Shown: positions 32,594 through 41,179 of the stretch, one piece after another
Numbering within the stretch: position 1 is the stretch's first letter
How the letters are laid out: every line of letters begins with the position of its first letter
NCBI RefSeq assembly: GCF_014451325.2
Contig: NZ_JACSCH020000025.1
Location: 43,552 to 107,551, forward strand
Length of the DNA: 64,000 nucleotides
Direction: 5' to 3'
Source: Streptomyces sp. CB02980
Lineage (GTDB): Bacteria > Actinomycetota > Actinomycetes > Streptomycetales > Streptomycetaceae
The notes under the pieces: generated by a model
Told to the model about the DNA's origin: nothing
Database searches by the model: none
What the model saw: only the letters and a program-made list of their open reading frames with translations
Program-made: the position numbers and the translations under genes

Positions 32594-34081
32594 ATGAGCA
32601 CCGCGGAGACACCGAAGACCACCCAGACCACCCAGACCACCGAGAGCACCGAGAGCACCGAGAGCACCGACCCGACGGACACCCAGGTCCTCGTCATCGG
32701 CGCCGGCCCCACCGGCCTCCTCCTCGCCGGCGACCTCGCCACCGCCGGCGTCGACGTCACCCTCGTCGAGCGCCGCCCGCACGGCCTCGCCAACATGACC
32801 CGCGCCTTCGGCGTCCACGCCCGCACCCTGGAGCAGCTCGACGCCCGCGGACTCGCGGACGAACTCGTCGCCACCGGCACGACCCTCGGCACCGCACGGC
32901 TCTTCGGCCGACTGGACCTCGACCTCACCCGGCTGCCCAGCCGCTTCAACCACCTGCTCGTCACCCCGCAGTACGAGGTCGAGCGCCTCCTGGAGCGACG
33001 GGCGGTGGCCGCCGGCGTCACCTTCCGGTACGGCACGGAGCTGCGCGGACTGCGCCAGGACACCGGCACGGTGACGGCGGAGTTCACCGACTCCGCCGGA
33101 GCCCCGCTCACCCTCACCGCCCGCCACCTGGTCGGCACGGACGGCGTCCGCAGCGCCGTCCGCACCGCCCTGGGCCTGCCCTTCCCCGGCGGATCCGTGA
33201 TCCGCTCCCTCGTCCTCGCCGACGTCCGCCTCGCGGAGGAGCCCGCCGACGCGTTCAGCGTCAGCGGTTCCGGCGACACCTTCGCCTTCCTCGCCCCCTT
33301 CGGCGACGGCTGGTACCGGGTGATGGGCTGGAGCCGCACCCGCCAGGTCCCCGACACCGAACCCGTCGACCTGGACGAGGTCCGCGAGATCACCCGCCGT
33401 GCGCTGGGCACCGACCTCGGCATGCACGACCCCCGCTGGATCTCCCGCTTCCACAGCGACGAGCGCCAGGTCCCCTCGTACCGCGTGGGCCGGGTCTTCC
33501 TCGCCGGCGACGCCGCCCATGTCCACTCCCCCGCCGGCGGCCAGGGCATGAACACCGGCCTCCAGGACGCCGCCAACCTCTCCTGGAAGCTCGCCGCCGT
33601 CCTGCGCGGCGACGCACCCGCACCCGAAGCCCTCCTCGACAGCTACCAGTCCGAGCGCCACCCCGTCGGCGCCACCGTGCTCCGCACCAGCGGCGCGCTC
33701 GTGCGCCTCGCGATGGCCCACACCCCGCTCACCCGCGCCGCCCGCTCCCTCGCCGCCCGACTCCTGAGCGCGGTACGACCCGCCTCCGCCCGCGCCATGG
33801 GCATGATCAGCGGACTCGGCATCGCGTACGCACCCCCGGCGGGCTCCAAGCGCCCCGCGGGCCGCCGCGCACCGGATCTACGACTGCGCGAAGGCCGTCT
33901 CTACGAGCTGCTGCGAGCGGGCGAGTTCGTACTGATCACCCCGGAGGCCGGGCTCCCGGACCTGCCCGGGACCGCCCCGGTCTCCCCCGAGCGCCTCGTG
34001 CGGGCCACCTGGGCGGACCCGACGCGAAGCACGGCGGTACTGGTCCGCCCCGACGGCTACGTCCACTGGGCGGGCAACTGA
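32594..34081 (+). CDS. FAD-dependent aromatic monooxygenase (PheA/TfdB/MhpA-like)
   Basis: 495 aa. FAD motif VLVIGAGPTGLLLAGDLA (about residues 34-51), the second FAD motif GRVFLAGDAAHVHSPAGGQG (about residue 298-317) and a C-terminal thioredoxin-like tail. These flavoproteins hydroxylate phenols or polyketide aromatics with NAD(P)H and O2. The first 30 residues are a Thr/Ser/Glu repeat from 9 bp units and lie before the FAD domain. Controlled by the divergent TetR repressor. The role may be degradation of, or resistance to, an aromatic compound. Confidence 0.9.
   Translation: MSTAETPKTTQTTQTTESTESTESTDPTDTQVLVIGAGPTGLLLAGDLATAGVDVTLVERRPHGLANMTRAFGVHARTLEQLDARGLADELVATGTTLGTARLFGRLDLDLTRLPSRFNHLLVTPQYEVERLLERRAVAAGVTFRYGTELRGLRQDTGTVTAEFTDSAGAPLTLTARHLVGTDGVRSAVRTALGLPFPGGSVIRSLVLADVRLAEEPADAFSVSGSGDTFAFLAPFGDGWYRVMGWSRTRQVPDTEPVDLDEVREITRRALGTDLGMHDPRWISRFHSDERQVPSYRVGRVFLAGDAAHVHSPAGGQGMNTGLQDAANLSWKLAAVLRGDAPAPEALLDSYQSERHPVGATVLRTSGALVRLAMAHTPLTRAARSLAARLLSAVRPASARAMGMISGLGIAYAPPAGSKRPAGRRAPDLRLREGRLYELLRAGEFVLITPEAGLPDLPGTAPVSPERLVRATWADPTRSTAVLVRPDGYVHWAGN
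32618..32665 (+). repeat. 9 bp coding repeats at the monooxygenase 5' end
   Basis: ACCACCCAG occurs twice (32618-32635) and ACCGAGAGC three times (32639-32665), encoding the TTQ and TES units of the N-terminal leader. The units keep the frame. Confidence 0.85.
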
Positions 34082-34085
34082 ACCC

Positions 34086-34568
34086 TCAGAACACGTAAGG
34101 ATCACCGGTGGCGAGCACAAGCACCCGATGCCGGTCGTTCCGCGGATTCCGGTCGGCCACCCCGTCCCGCCAGGCGGTGGTGATGTCCACGGTCAGCTCG
34201 TCCGGAAGGCCCGCGGTCCGCAGGTCGAGCGCCAGCTCACCGGCACCCCCCGCGGCCGGCAGCTCGCCCGTCCGACAGGAGACCGCCCGGTCACTGCTCC
34301 ACAGACAGGCCTCCGGCAGCTCCAGCCCACCCGCCATCGGCACGGAGAACGCGAGCCGGACCGTCGCCTGGGAGAGATCGGTGGGACCGAAGTTCTCACT
34401 GACCAGCCAGACCCCGACCCGCCCGTCCCAGAGGGAGACATGACCGTGATGGGACAGATCCGCCTCGGGCCCCACCACCGGCCCCACGGCACCGGCACTC
34501 ACGCCCGCGCCCATCACCACCGCGGCCGCGAGAGCGACCCCGAGCACAGCCTTCCGCAATCCACGCAT
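34086..34568 (-). CDS. secreted protein of unknown function, 160 aa
   Basis: The N-terminus MRGLRKAVLGVALAAAVVMG is a signal peptide with probable cleavage after VSAGA. The mature part looks all-beta (VSLWDGRVGVWLVSENFGPT, LSQATVRLAFSVPMAGG) with two Cys (CLWSSDRAVSC) that could pair. It resembles surface-exposed domains but I do not recognise a family. Start at 34568 fits the signal peptide; a longer frame adds 13 residues. Ends 5 bp from the monooxygenase stop (convergent). Confidence 0.7.
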   Translation of the reverse strand: MRGLRKAVLGVALAAAVVMGAGVSAGAVGPVVGPEADLSHHGHVSLWDGRVGVWLVSENFGPTDLSQATVRLAFSVPMAGGLELPEACLWSSDRAVSCRTGELPAAGGAGELALDLRTAGLPDELTVDITTAWRDGVADRNPRNDRHRVLVLATGDPYVF

Positions 34569-34732
34569 AGGGCCAAAATACCCACAGATCATCTGATCTT
34601 CTGACAACCACTCAGTCAGCGTGTCTCCCGGGCGGGCCGCCCCTCACACGCACCGCGCCCTTCGAGATCGGCGCCGCCTATCCTGGCCGGGCGATCGACG
34701 TAATCGACCATCTGCGCGAGGAGCACGACGTC

Positions 34733-35497
34733 ATGACTGCCCCCGGTACCCCCATCGCCGTCATCACCGGAGCGAGCAGCGGAATCGGCGCCGCCACGGC
34801 CAGGCAGCTCGCCGCCGCCGGCTACCGCGTGGTCCTCACCGCCCGGCGCAAGGACCGCATCGAGGAGCTGGCCGCCGAGATCAACGAGGCCGGCCACCAG
34901 GCCGCCGCCTACGCCCTCGACGTCACCGACCGCGCCGCCGTCGACGAGTTCGCCACGGCCTTCCAGAGCCTCGCCGTCCTGGTCAACAACGCCGGCGGCG
35001 CCCTCGGCGCCGACCCCGTCGCCACCGGCGACCCGGCCGACTGGCGCCAGATGTACGAGGTCAACGTCATCGGCACGCTGAACATGACCCAGGCCCTGCT
35101 CCCGGCCCTCACCGCGAGCGGCGACGGCACGGTCGTCGTCCTCTCCTCGACCGCCGGCCACTCCACCTACGAGGGCGGCGCCGGCTACGTCGTCGCGAAG
35201 AACGGCGCCCGCGTCCTCGCCGAGACCCTCCGCCTGGAGATCGTCGGCACTCCGGTCCGCGTCATCGAGATCGCCCCCGGCATGGTCAAGACGGACGAGT
35301 TCGCCACCACCCGCTTCCGCGGCGACACCGAGAAGGCCGCCAAGGTCTACGCCGGCGTGGCCGAACCCCTCACCGCGGACGACGTGGCCGACACCATCAC
35401 CTGGGCCTGCACCCGCCCCCCGCACGTCAACATCGACCTCCTGGTCGTCCGCCCCCGCGCCCAGGCCTCCAACACCAAGGTCCACCGCGAGCTCTGA
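34733..35497 (+). CDS. short-chain dehydrogenase/reductase
   Basis: 254 aa classical SDR. Cofactor motif VITGASSGIGAATAR (about residues 9-23), NNAGG near residue 84 and catalytic YVVAK near 152, so it should be an active NAD(P)-dependent oxidoreductase. The Arg in the second strand (TARRKDRI) suggests NADP preference. Substrate not evident. A hairpin at 35589-35624 follows it. Confidence 0.92.
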   Translation: MTAPGTPIAVITGASSGIGAATARQLAAAGYRVVLTARRKDRIEELAAEINEAGHQAAAYALDVTDRAAVDEFATAFQSLAVLVNNAGGALGADPVATGDPADWRQMYEVNVIGTLNMTQALLPALTASGDGTVVVLSSTAGHSTYEGGAGYVVAKNGARVLAETLRLEIVGTPVRVIEIAPGMVKTDEFATTRFRGDTEKAAKVYAGVAEPLTADDVADTITWACTRPPHVNIDLLVVRPRAQASNTKVHREL

Positions 35498-35588
35498 CAA
35501 CACGGCGACACGTTCGGGTGAACCACCTAGATCACCTGCGCGGCGCCCGCACTCGCGCCATAGCGTCGAAGACAACTCCATACAGAAC

Positions 35589-35624
35589 GGCCCTCGGCAG
35601 GGATTGCACTCCCGGCCGAGGGCC
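35589..35624 (+). terminator. 36 bp hairpin between SDR and homing-endonuclease genes
   Basis: GGCCCTCGGC (35589-35598) pairs with GCCGAGGGCC (35615-35624); inside, after one mismatch, GGGA pairs with TCCC, leaving loop TTGCAC. It may end the SDR transcript, or act as a leader element of the endonuclease gene whose start is 27 bp further on. Confidence 0.6.
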
Positions 35625-35650
35625 TCACCAGAAGGAAGAAGCAACTTCCC

Positions 35651-36511
35651 ATGGCTGAACAGGACCCTAGCGCGCCCGCGCTTTTCGACATGAGCGCCCT
35701 CACGCCGACGTTCATGGATCTCCAGACCCCCGAGTACGCCTACATGTTCGGCTTCCTGCAAGCCGACGGGCACCTGGCTCGCGGGACCGGCCAGAAAGGC
35801 AAGCTGACCGCCGAGATCAACGCGCGGGACATCCACATCCTCCGCGAGTTCCAGCGCTTGACCCCCTACTACAGCTCCGTCACGGAGCGGGTACGCGCCA
35901 CCAACTTCGCCGAGCAGGCCCACTCGGCCACATGGACCCTGTGCGCACTCGAGGCCAGGACCATCATCAACGAGCTCGGAATCCCCTACGGCAAGAAGTC
36001 GCGAGTCATCCGGCCACCCCGCTTCGACTTCTCCCGGCCGGACTACCTCCGCGGCGTCATCGATGCCGACGGATCGCTCGGCTGGACCGCCGAGGGCATC
36101 CCCTTCCTCTCCTTCACATCAGCCAGCACGGCCCTGGCCGCATACCTGTGCCACTACGCAAAGAAAGTCACGGGCACCGAGCGCATCGCCCGCCGCAACG
36201 CCCGTGACCAGGTCTACGTCATCACCTACTACAAGGAGCGAGCCCAGCAGCTCGCCGAGCACCTCTACTACCCCGGCTGCCTCGCCCTGGACCACAAGAA
36301 GGCCAACGCGGCATCGATCCAGACCTGGGTGCGTCCAGCAGACATGAGGTTCGCACCACCCCGTCGACGCTGGACCGAGACCGACGACCGCGAACTGCTG
36401 CGGCTCAACGACCCCGCCGCCGCAGCCATCGCGCTCGACCGAACCGAGCAGAGCTGCTCGATGCGCCTGTGGCGACTCCGTACCGGCCAGACGCCGTCAC
36501 CCACCCGATAG
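35651..36511 (+). CDS. free-standing LAGLIDADG homing endonuclease
   Basis: 286 aa. Two LAGLIDADG helices: YMFGFLQADGHLAR (about residues 33-46) and YLRGVIDADGSLGW (about residues 128-141), each with the catalytic Asp, so one chain forms both half-sites. The C-terminal 60 residues (RRRWTETDDRELLRL...) look like a MYB/SANT or HTH-type DNA-binding tail. The gene is not inside an intron or intein: it has its own AAGGAAG site and start. It converges on rtcB, 61 bp away across a strong terminator. Its codon use is slightly less G/C-biased than its neighbours, in line with mobility. Confidence 0.88.
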   Translation: MAEQDPSAPALFDMSALTPTFMDLQTPEYAYMFGFLQADGHLARGTGQKGKLTAEINARDIHILREFQRLTPYYSSVTERVRATNFAEQAHSATWTLCALEARTIINELGIPYGKKSRVIRPPRFDFSRPDYLRGVIDADGSLGWTAEGIPFLSFTSASTALAAYLCHYAKKVTGTERIARRNARDQVYVITYYKERAQQLAEHLYYPGCLALDHKKANAASIQTWVRPADMRFAPPRRRWTETDDRELLRLNDPAAAAIALDRTEQSCSMRLWRLRTGQTPSPTR

Positions 36512-36521
36512 CCACGCACGT

Positions 36522-36555
36522 GGGACGGGGCGCCGCCGACGCGGCGCCCCGTCCC
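36522..36555. terminator. 15 bp perfect hairpin, bidirectional terminator
   Basis: GGGACGGGGCGCCGC (36522-36536) pairs with GCGGCGCCCCGTCCC (36541-36555) around a CGAC loop. It sits midway between the ends of the convergent endonuclease and rtcB genes. Confidence 0.8.
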
Positions 36556-36572
36556 CGTTCCGCCCGAAGCCT

Positions 36573-37766
36573 TCACCCCTTCACGCAGATGACCTGCTTC
36601 AGCTTGGCGACGACCTCCACCAGATCCCGCTGCTGCTCGATGACCTTCTCGATCGGCTTGTAGGCACCCGGGATCTCGTCCACGACGCCGGAGTCCTTGC
36701 GGCACTCCACACCCCGCGTCTGCTCCTCCAGGTCTTGCGTCGAGAAGCGCCGCTTCGCCGCGCTCCGGCTCATCTTCCGGCCCGCGCCGTGCGAGGCGGA
36801 GTTGAAGGACGCCGCGTTGCCCAGGCCCTTCACGATGTACGAACCCGTACCCATCGAGCCCGGGATGATCCCGAACTCCCCGGAGCCGGCCCGGATCGCA
36901 CCCTTCCGGGTAACGAGCAGGTCCATGCCCTCGTACCGCTCCTCCGCCACGTAGTTGTGGTGGCAGGAGATCACCTGGTCGAAGGTCACCCGGGCCTTGC
37001 GGAACTCCCGGCGGACGACCTCCTGGAAGAGCGCCATCATGATCGCGCGGTTGTACTTCGCGTACTCCTGGGCCCAGAAGAGGTCGTGCCGATAGGCCGC
37101 CATCTGCGGGGTGTCCGAGACGAAGACCGCCAGGTCACGGTCAACAAGGCCCTGGTTGTGAGGCAGCTTCTGCGCCTCGCCGATGTGGTATTCGGCGAGT
37201 TCCTTGCCTATGTTCCGGGAGCCGGAGTGGAGCATTAGCCATACCGAACCGACAGAATCGATACAAAGTTCAACAAAGTGGTTGCCCTGTCCGAGCGTTC
37301 CCATCTGCTGTCGCGCCCGTTCCTGACGGAATTTGACCGCGTCCGCCACCCCGTCGAACCGCGACCAGAAGTCGTCCCAGCCCGACGTCGGGAACTGGTA
37401 GAGCCGCCCCGGGTCCACCTCCGAGCGGTGCAGACCCCGGCCCACCGGAATCGCCTGCTCGATCTTCGAGCGGAGCCTCGACAGATCACCCGGAAGGTCG
37501 TTCGCCGTCAGCGAGGACTTGACCGCCGACATGCCGCAGCCGATGTCCACACCGACCGCCGCGGGACAGACCGCCCCCTGCATCGCGATCACCGAACCGA
37601 CCGTCGCGCCCTTGCCGTAGTGCACGTCCGGCATCACGGCGAGGCCCTTGATCCACGGCAGCGTCGCCACGTTCTGCAGCTGTTGCATGGCACCGCCCTC
37701 CACCGTGGCGGGGTCGGCCCACATCCGGATGGGAACTTTCGCACCAGGTACCTCTACGTACGACAT
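36573..37766 (-). CDS. rtcB: RtcB RNA-splicing ligase
   Basis: 397 aa, uninterrupted. Active-site motifs are present: MPDVHYGKGATVG and GVDIGCGM (manganese-binding Asp/Cys, about residues 46-80), GQGNHFVEL (about residue 160), LHSGSRNIG (about 185) and the guanylated His in ASHGAGRKMS (about 345). RtcB joins 2',3'-cyclic phosphate or 3'-phosphate RNA ends to 5'-OH ends using GTP. No intein is inserted. Codons around the GNHF and LHSG motifs (about 37205-37345) are unusually A/T-rich (AAA, TTT, CTT, TCT, CTA, ATA). Start at 37766; the first ten codons also use GTA, CCT, GGT and GTT. Confidence 0.95.
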   Translation of the reverse strand: MSYVEVPGAKVPIRMWADPATVEGGAMQQLQNVATLPWIKGLAVMPDVHYGKGATVGSVIAMQGAVCPAAVGVDIGCGMSAVKSSLTANDLPGDLSRLRSKIEQAIPVGRGLHRSEVDPGRLYQFPTSGWDDFWSRFDGVADAVKFRQERARQQMGTLGQGNHFVELCIDSVGSVWLMLHSGSRNIGKELAEYHIGEAQKLPHNQGLVDRDLAVFVSDTPQMAAYRHDLFWAQEYAKYNRAIMMALFQEVVRREFRKARVTFDQVISCHHNYVAEERYEGMDLLVTRKGAIRAGSGEFGIIPGSMGTGSYIVKGLGNAASFNSASHGAGRKMSRSAAKRRFSTQDLEEQTRGVECRKDSGVVDEIPGAYKPIEKVIEQQRDLVEVVAKLKQVICVKG

Positions 37767-37860
37767 ACTTCCTCGATTCCCCCGAAAAGTCTGATAACGC
37801 AAAAACCGGCGCCAAAGCCCGTACAGGTGACAGCGGACCGGCATCAACAGCTGCGTGTGC

Positions 37861-37879
37861 GATAGACATTGTGTCCATC
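37861..37879. promoter_or_regulatory. imperfect palindrome between rtcB and a lipoprotein gene
   Basis: GATAGACA, TTG, TGTCCATC is an inverted repeat with one mismatch in 8 bp arms. It lies about 60 bp upstream of the lipoprotein start and 95 bp upstream of rtcB on the other strand. It is a candidate operator for either. Confidence 0.4.
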
Positions 37880-37940
37880 GGCCGGGTTCGCGCGGCAAAC
37901 AGTTTTCGGGAAAGACCTCGGGAGAAGGGAGCCTGGGAGC

Positions 37941-38903
37941 GTGCAGCGAAAGAGGTACACCCCCGGCCGCACCGGGTCCACGGCTCGCACCGCCGTCGTC
38001 CTCACACTCGGCCTCGGCCTCGGAATCGGCCTCACGGGCTGCTCGTCCAGCACCCCGGCCGACGACATCGCCGTCGACGCCAAGGCCGGCCCCGCCGCGC
38101 CCGTCGCCCCCCCGGGCCGCTACCGCACGCTCTTCGAGCCCTGCGGCGCCGTCCCCCAGGCGACGCTCAAGGACCTGCTCCCCGGCGCCGCCGCCCTCGG
38201 CGACGCCGAGCGCAGCAAGGCGTACCGTGGCGTCGCCTCCGTGACGTACGACACCGACCGGCGGGTCGGCTGCACCTGGAAGGCCGACACCCCGGACATC
38301 TCGCACCGGCTGGTGCTCGACATCGAGCGGGTGGTCTCGTACGACACCGCCGTCAGCGACGAGGACCGGGCGCAGGAGGTGTACGTCCGCAAGCAGCTCG
38401 CGGCGGGCATCCCGCTGCCCCCGACCGCGCCGCCGACCACCGCCCCGACCGCGACGACGACGCCGTCGATCCCGGCGACGTCCGGCACCCCGACGACGAC
38501 CGGCCGGCCCCCGGGCGCGACACAGGGCGCGACCCCGCCGGCGGCCACGACGGCGGGTGCCACCAAGGCCGGCGACGCCGCCGGCGCCCCGTCGGGGAAG
38601 CCCTCCGCCGGCGCCACCGCGCCCTCCTCCGGAGCCACCCCGTCGAACCCCTCCCCCACCGGCCTCGAACCCCGTGTCCTCGAAGGCCTCGGGAACATCG
38701 CGTACCTCGACGACACCCTCAGTTCGGTCGGCGCGAACGGCCATCAGCGTGCCGTCAGCGTGGTGTTCCGCACATCCAACGTCATCGTGACCGTCTCCTA
38801 CCGGGAGCAGACGACCGGTTCGGCCGAGGCCCCCGACAGCACGGAGCTGCAGGAAAGGGCCCGGAACCTGGCCCGGCTGCTCGCCGAGCGCCTGGAGGAG
38901 TAG
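37941..38903 (+). CDS. lipoprotein with Pro/Thr/Gly-rich linker
   Basis: 320 aa from GTG 37941, which follows GGGAG closely. Lipobox LTGC at about residue 35 after a hydrophobic segment (VVLTLGLGLGIGLTGCSSS). Two folded parts (about residues 60-140 and 235-315) are separated by a long disordered linker of TP, AT and GA units. The two halves share sequence with the next lipoprotein (DUF3558-like region CGAVPQATLKDLLPGA). Surface-anchored, function unknown. Confidence 0.8.
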   Translation: MQRKRYTPGRTGSTARTAVVLTLGLGLGIGLTGCSSSTPADDIAVDAKAGPAAPVAPPGRYRTLFEPCGAVPQATLKDLLPGAAALGDAERSKAYRGVASVTYDTDRRVGCTWKADTPDISHRLVLDIERVVSYDTAVSDEDRAQEVYVRKQLAAGIPLPPTAPPTTAPTATTTPSIPATSGTPTTTGRPPGATQGATPPAATTAGATKAGDAAGAPSGKPSAGATAPSSGATPSNPSPTGLEPRVLEGLGNIAYLDDTLSSVGANGHQRAVSVVFRTSNVIVTVSYREQTTGSAEAPDSTELQERARNLARLLAERLEE

Positions 38904-38990
38904 CCGTCCGCACCCGCTCCGCGAGCGGACGGACACCACGTAACGTGTCGGCGTACCGGCCGGACCGTACGACAAGCGACTGAAGGAACC

Positions 38991-39728
38991 ATGCAGCGAA
39001 CAGCCCCGCGACTCACCCGCATACTCGCCTGCGCCGCCGTCCCGGTGATGCTCGTCGTCGCAGGCTGTTCCTCGGACTCCGGCGACGGCGGGTCCGGCTC
39101 GACGGGTTCGAAGGACAAGGCGGCCTCGTCGGCCTCCGCCACTCCCTCGCCCTCGCAGACGACGAAGACGGTCGAGCCGGCGAAGTTCGCGAAGCTGCCC
39201 GAGGCCTGCAAGGCGATCGTCGCGAAGACGACGTCCTCGCTGGTGCCCAAGGCGAAGACCAAGAACGGCACGCCGGCCGTCTCCAGCGACCTCGGCAGCC
39301 GGAGCGGCTGCTCGTGGAACGGTCTGGACGACAAGGGCGTGAAGGGTTCGCAGTACCGCTGGCTCGACGTGTCCTTCTACCGGTACGAGTCGGACACCGC
39401 GCTCGGGAGCGGTCAGGAGCGCGCGCAGGAGAACCTGGCGAAGGAGCTCGCCAAGATCGAGGAGACGCCGGGCGCGAAGAAGCTCCGCACCGCCACGGCG
39501 ACGGGCATCGGTGACGAGGCGAAGTCCGTCGCGTACCAGCTGCGCAAGACCGACGAGGACTTCGTCTACGGCTCGATCGTGGCGCGCACGGGCAATGTGC
39601 TGGTGCTGCTCTCGTACAACGGCGCCGGGTACGCGGGTGCGGCCACGCCGTCGGACCAGACGGTCATGAGTGGTGCGGTGAAGGCGGCCAAGGAGGCCGT
39701 CGCCGCGGTCGCCGCCGCGAACAAGTAG
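38991..39728 (+). CDS. DUF3558-like lipoprotein
   Basis: 245 aa. Lipobox VVAGC at about residue 22 after MLVV, then a Ser/Gly/Thr spacer and one DUF3558-type domain (LPEACKAIVAKTTSSLVPKA, SGCSWNGLDDKG) with a Cys pair. Same fold type as the upstream lipoprotein, 87 bp away, so the pair may arise from an old duplication. DUF3558 proteins are actinobacterial cell-surface lipoproteins of unknown role. Confidence 0.82.
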   Translation: MQRTAPRLTRILACAAVPVMLVVAGCSSDSGDGGSGSTGSKDKAASSASATPSPSQTTKTVEPAKFAKLPEACKAIVAKTTSSLVPKAKTKNGTPAVSSDLGSRSGCSWNGLDDKGVKGSQYRWLDVSFYRYESDTALGSGQERAQENLAKELAKIEETPGAKKLRTATATGIGDEAKSVAYQLRKTDEDFVYGSIVARTGNVLVLLSYNGAGYAGAATPSDQTVMSGAVKAAKEAVAAVAAANK

Positions 39729-39873
39729 GCGCTGGCGAAGTCCGACAACCAGTCGCAAACCAGCGCAGAGTGGCACGTCGATGCGGAGCCCGTCCCTCCC
39801 CCGGGGGCCGGGCTTCGCGCACATGTGCCAGTCTGTGCGCGCGAGATGTCGATTGACGGGGAGGGGATCGCGG

Positions 39874-41100
39874 GTGGCCGCGATGCAGCTGACACGCACA
39901 CACCGGATACTCATCGGCCTCGTCATCGCCGGTGCGTTGATCATCGCGGGGATCGGTTTCGCGGGTTCGTACGCCGCCGTGCGCGAGCTCGCCGTGCAGA
40001 AGGGCTTCGGCACCTTCTCGTACTTCTTCCCGATCGGTATCGACGCGGGCATCTGTGTGCTGCTCGCCCTGGATCTGCTGCTGACGTGGCTGCGGATCCC
40101 GTTTCCGCTGCTGCGGCAGACCGCGTGGGTGCTGACGGCGGCGACGATCGCGTTCAACGGCGCGGCCGCCTGGCCCGACCCGCTGGGTGTCGGGATGCAC
40201 GCGGTGATCCCGATCCTGTTCGTGGTGGCCGTCGAGGCCGCCCGGCACGCGGTGGGCCGGATCGCGGACATCACGGCGGACAAGCACATGGAGGGCGTTC
40301 GGCTGACCCGCTGGCTGCTGTCCCCGGTGCCGACGTTCCGGCTGTGGCGCCGGATGAAGCTGTGGGAGCTCCGCTCGTACGAGCAGGTGATCAAGCTGGA
40401 GCAGGAGCGGCTGATCTACCAGGCGCGTCTCCAGGCCCGTTTCGGCCGGAGCTGGCGCCGCAAGGCGCCGGTGGAGGCGCTGATGCCGTTGCGTCTCGCG
40501 CGGTACGGGGTACCGCTCGCGGAGACGGCGGCGGCGGGTCTCGCGGCGGCCGGCATCGAGCCGGCGGTGCTGCCTCCGCAGCCGCAGGGCACGTCGCCGC
40601 TGCTGCCGCAGCAGCCGCAGCCTCTGCAGCCGGCCCAGCAGCCGCAGCCGGTGCAGCTCGCGCCGGCGCCGCAGCCGGTTCCCGATGCGCCGGAGGGCCC
40701 TGAGGAGAGCCCCTGGTTCGCCGGGCAGGCGCGGCCGGACGGCTATCAGGGCTCGTACAATCCCCAGATCGTCGACGGCCTGGAGCCGATCCCGGTGCCG
40801 GTGCCGCTCGGCCCTGAGGACGTTCCCCCGCCGGGGCCGGAGGAGTTCGTCGAGTACCCCGAGTACGTCGAGGAGCAGCCGGCGCCGCAGGAGGTCGAGG
40901 AGTTCCGCGAGGTCGTCTACAAGCAGACCTGGGCGTACGCCGTGGAGAACGATCGCTTCCCGGAGACCCAGGAGCTCGAACGGCTGGTGGCTGATCATTA
41001 CGGCGTCGAGCAGCTCCGCAACCCCGAGCTGCTCCACCGGATGATCCCCGAGGTCCAGCAGCGGATCCAGCAGGACATGCAGGAGTACCGCACCCCCTGA
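39874..41100 (+). CDS. DUF2637 membrane protein
   Basis: 408 aa. Four transmembrane helices at the N-terminus (ILIGLVIAGALIIAGIGFAG, YFFPIGIDAGICVLLALDLL, then two more) form the DUF2637 domain, common in Streptomyces near development or plasmid-transfer (Spd-like) genes. The middle is a Pro/Gln-rich linker (residues about 235-330) and the C-terminus a helical, acidic domain. GTG 39874 has GGGGAGGGG about 8 nt upstream; ATG 39883 is an alternative. Function unknown. Confidence 0.83.
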   Translation: MAAMQLTRTHRILIGLVIAGALIIAGIGFAGSYAAVRELAVQKGFGTFSYFFPIGIDAGICVLLALDLLLTWLRIPFPLLRQTAWVLTAATIAFNGAAAWPDPLGVGMHAVIPILFVVAVEAARHAVGRIADITADKHMEGVRLTRWLLSPVPTFRLWRRMKLWELRSYEQVIKLEQERLIYQARLQARFGRSWRRKAPVEALMPLRLARYGVPLAETAAAGLAAAGIEPAVLPPQPQGTSPLLPQQPQPLQPAQQPQPVQLAPAPQPVPDAPEGPEESPWFAGQARPDGYQGSYNPQIVDGLEPIPVPVPLGPEDVPPPGPEEFVEYPEYVEEQPAPQEVEEFREVVYKQTWAYAVENDRFPETQELERLVADHYGVEQLRNPELLHRMIPEVQQRIQQDMQEYRTP

Positions 41101-41109
41101 CCCGCACGG

Positions 41110-41164
41110 GAGTACGTGAAGGGGCCGCCGCCCGGCATCCGGGCGGCGGCCCCTTCACGTACTC
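41110..41164. terminator. 26 bp perfect hairpin, bidirectional terminator
   Basis: The arms 41110-41135 and 41139-41164 are perfectly complementary over 26 bp around a three-base CAT loop (arms begin GAGTACGTGAAGGGGCC and end GGCCCCTTCACGTACTC). It separates the ends of the convergent DUF2637 and lysS genes. A stem this long is unusual for a terminator. Confidence 0.9.
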
Positions 41165-41179
41165 AGGTCACCCGCGTGC

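Noticed and set aside
35651..36511. A prophage or integrated plasmid around the homing endonuclease
   Set aside because: No integrase, attachment repeats, tRNA or structural genes flank it; neighbours are ordinary chromosomal genes.
36573..37766. An intein in rtcB
   Set aside because: The protein reads straight through all family motifs at normal length.
36573..40394. A 1273-codon minus-strand frame extending rtcB far upstream
   Set aside because: Only the last 397 codons are RtcB; the rest is opposite the lipoprotein and DUF2637 genes and has no ribosome-binding site. rtcB starts at 37766.
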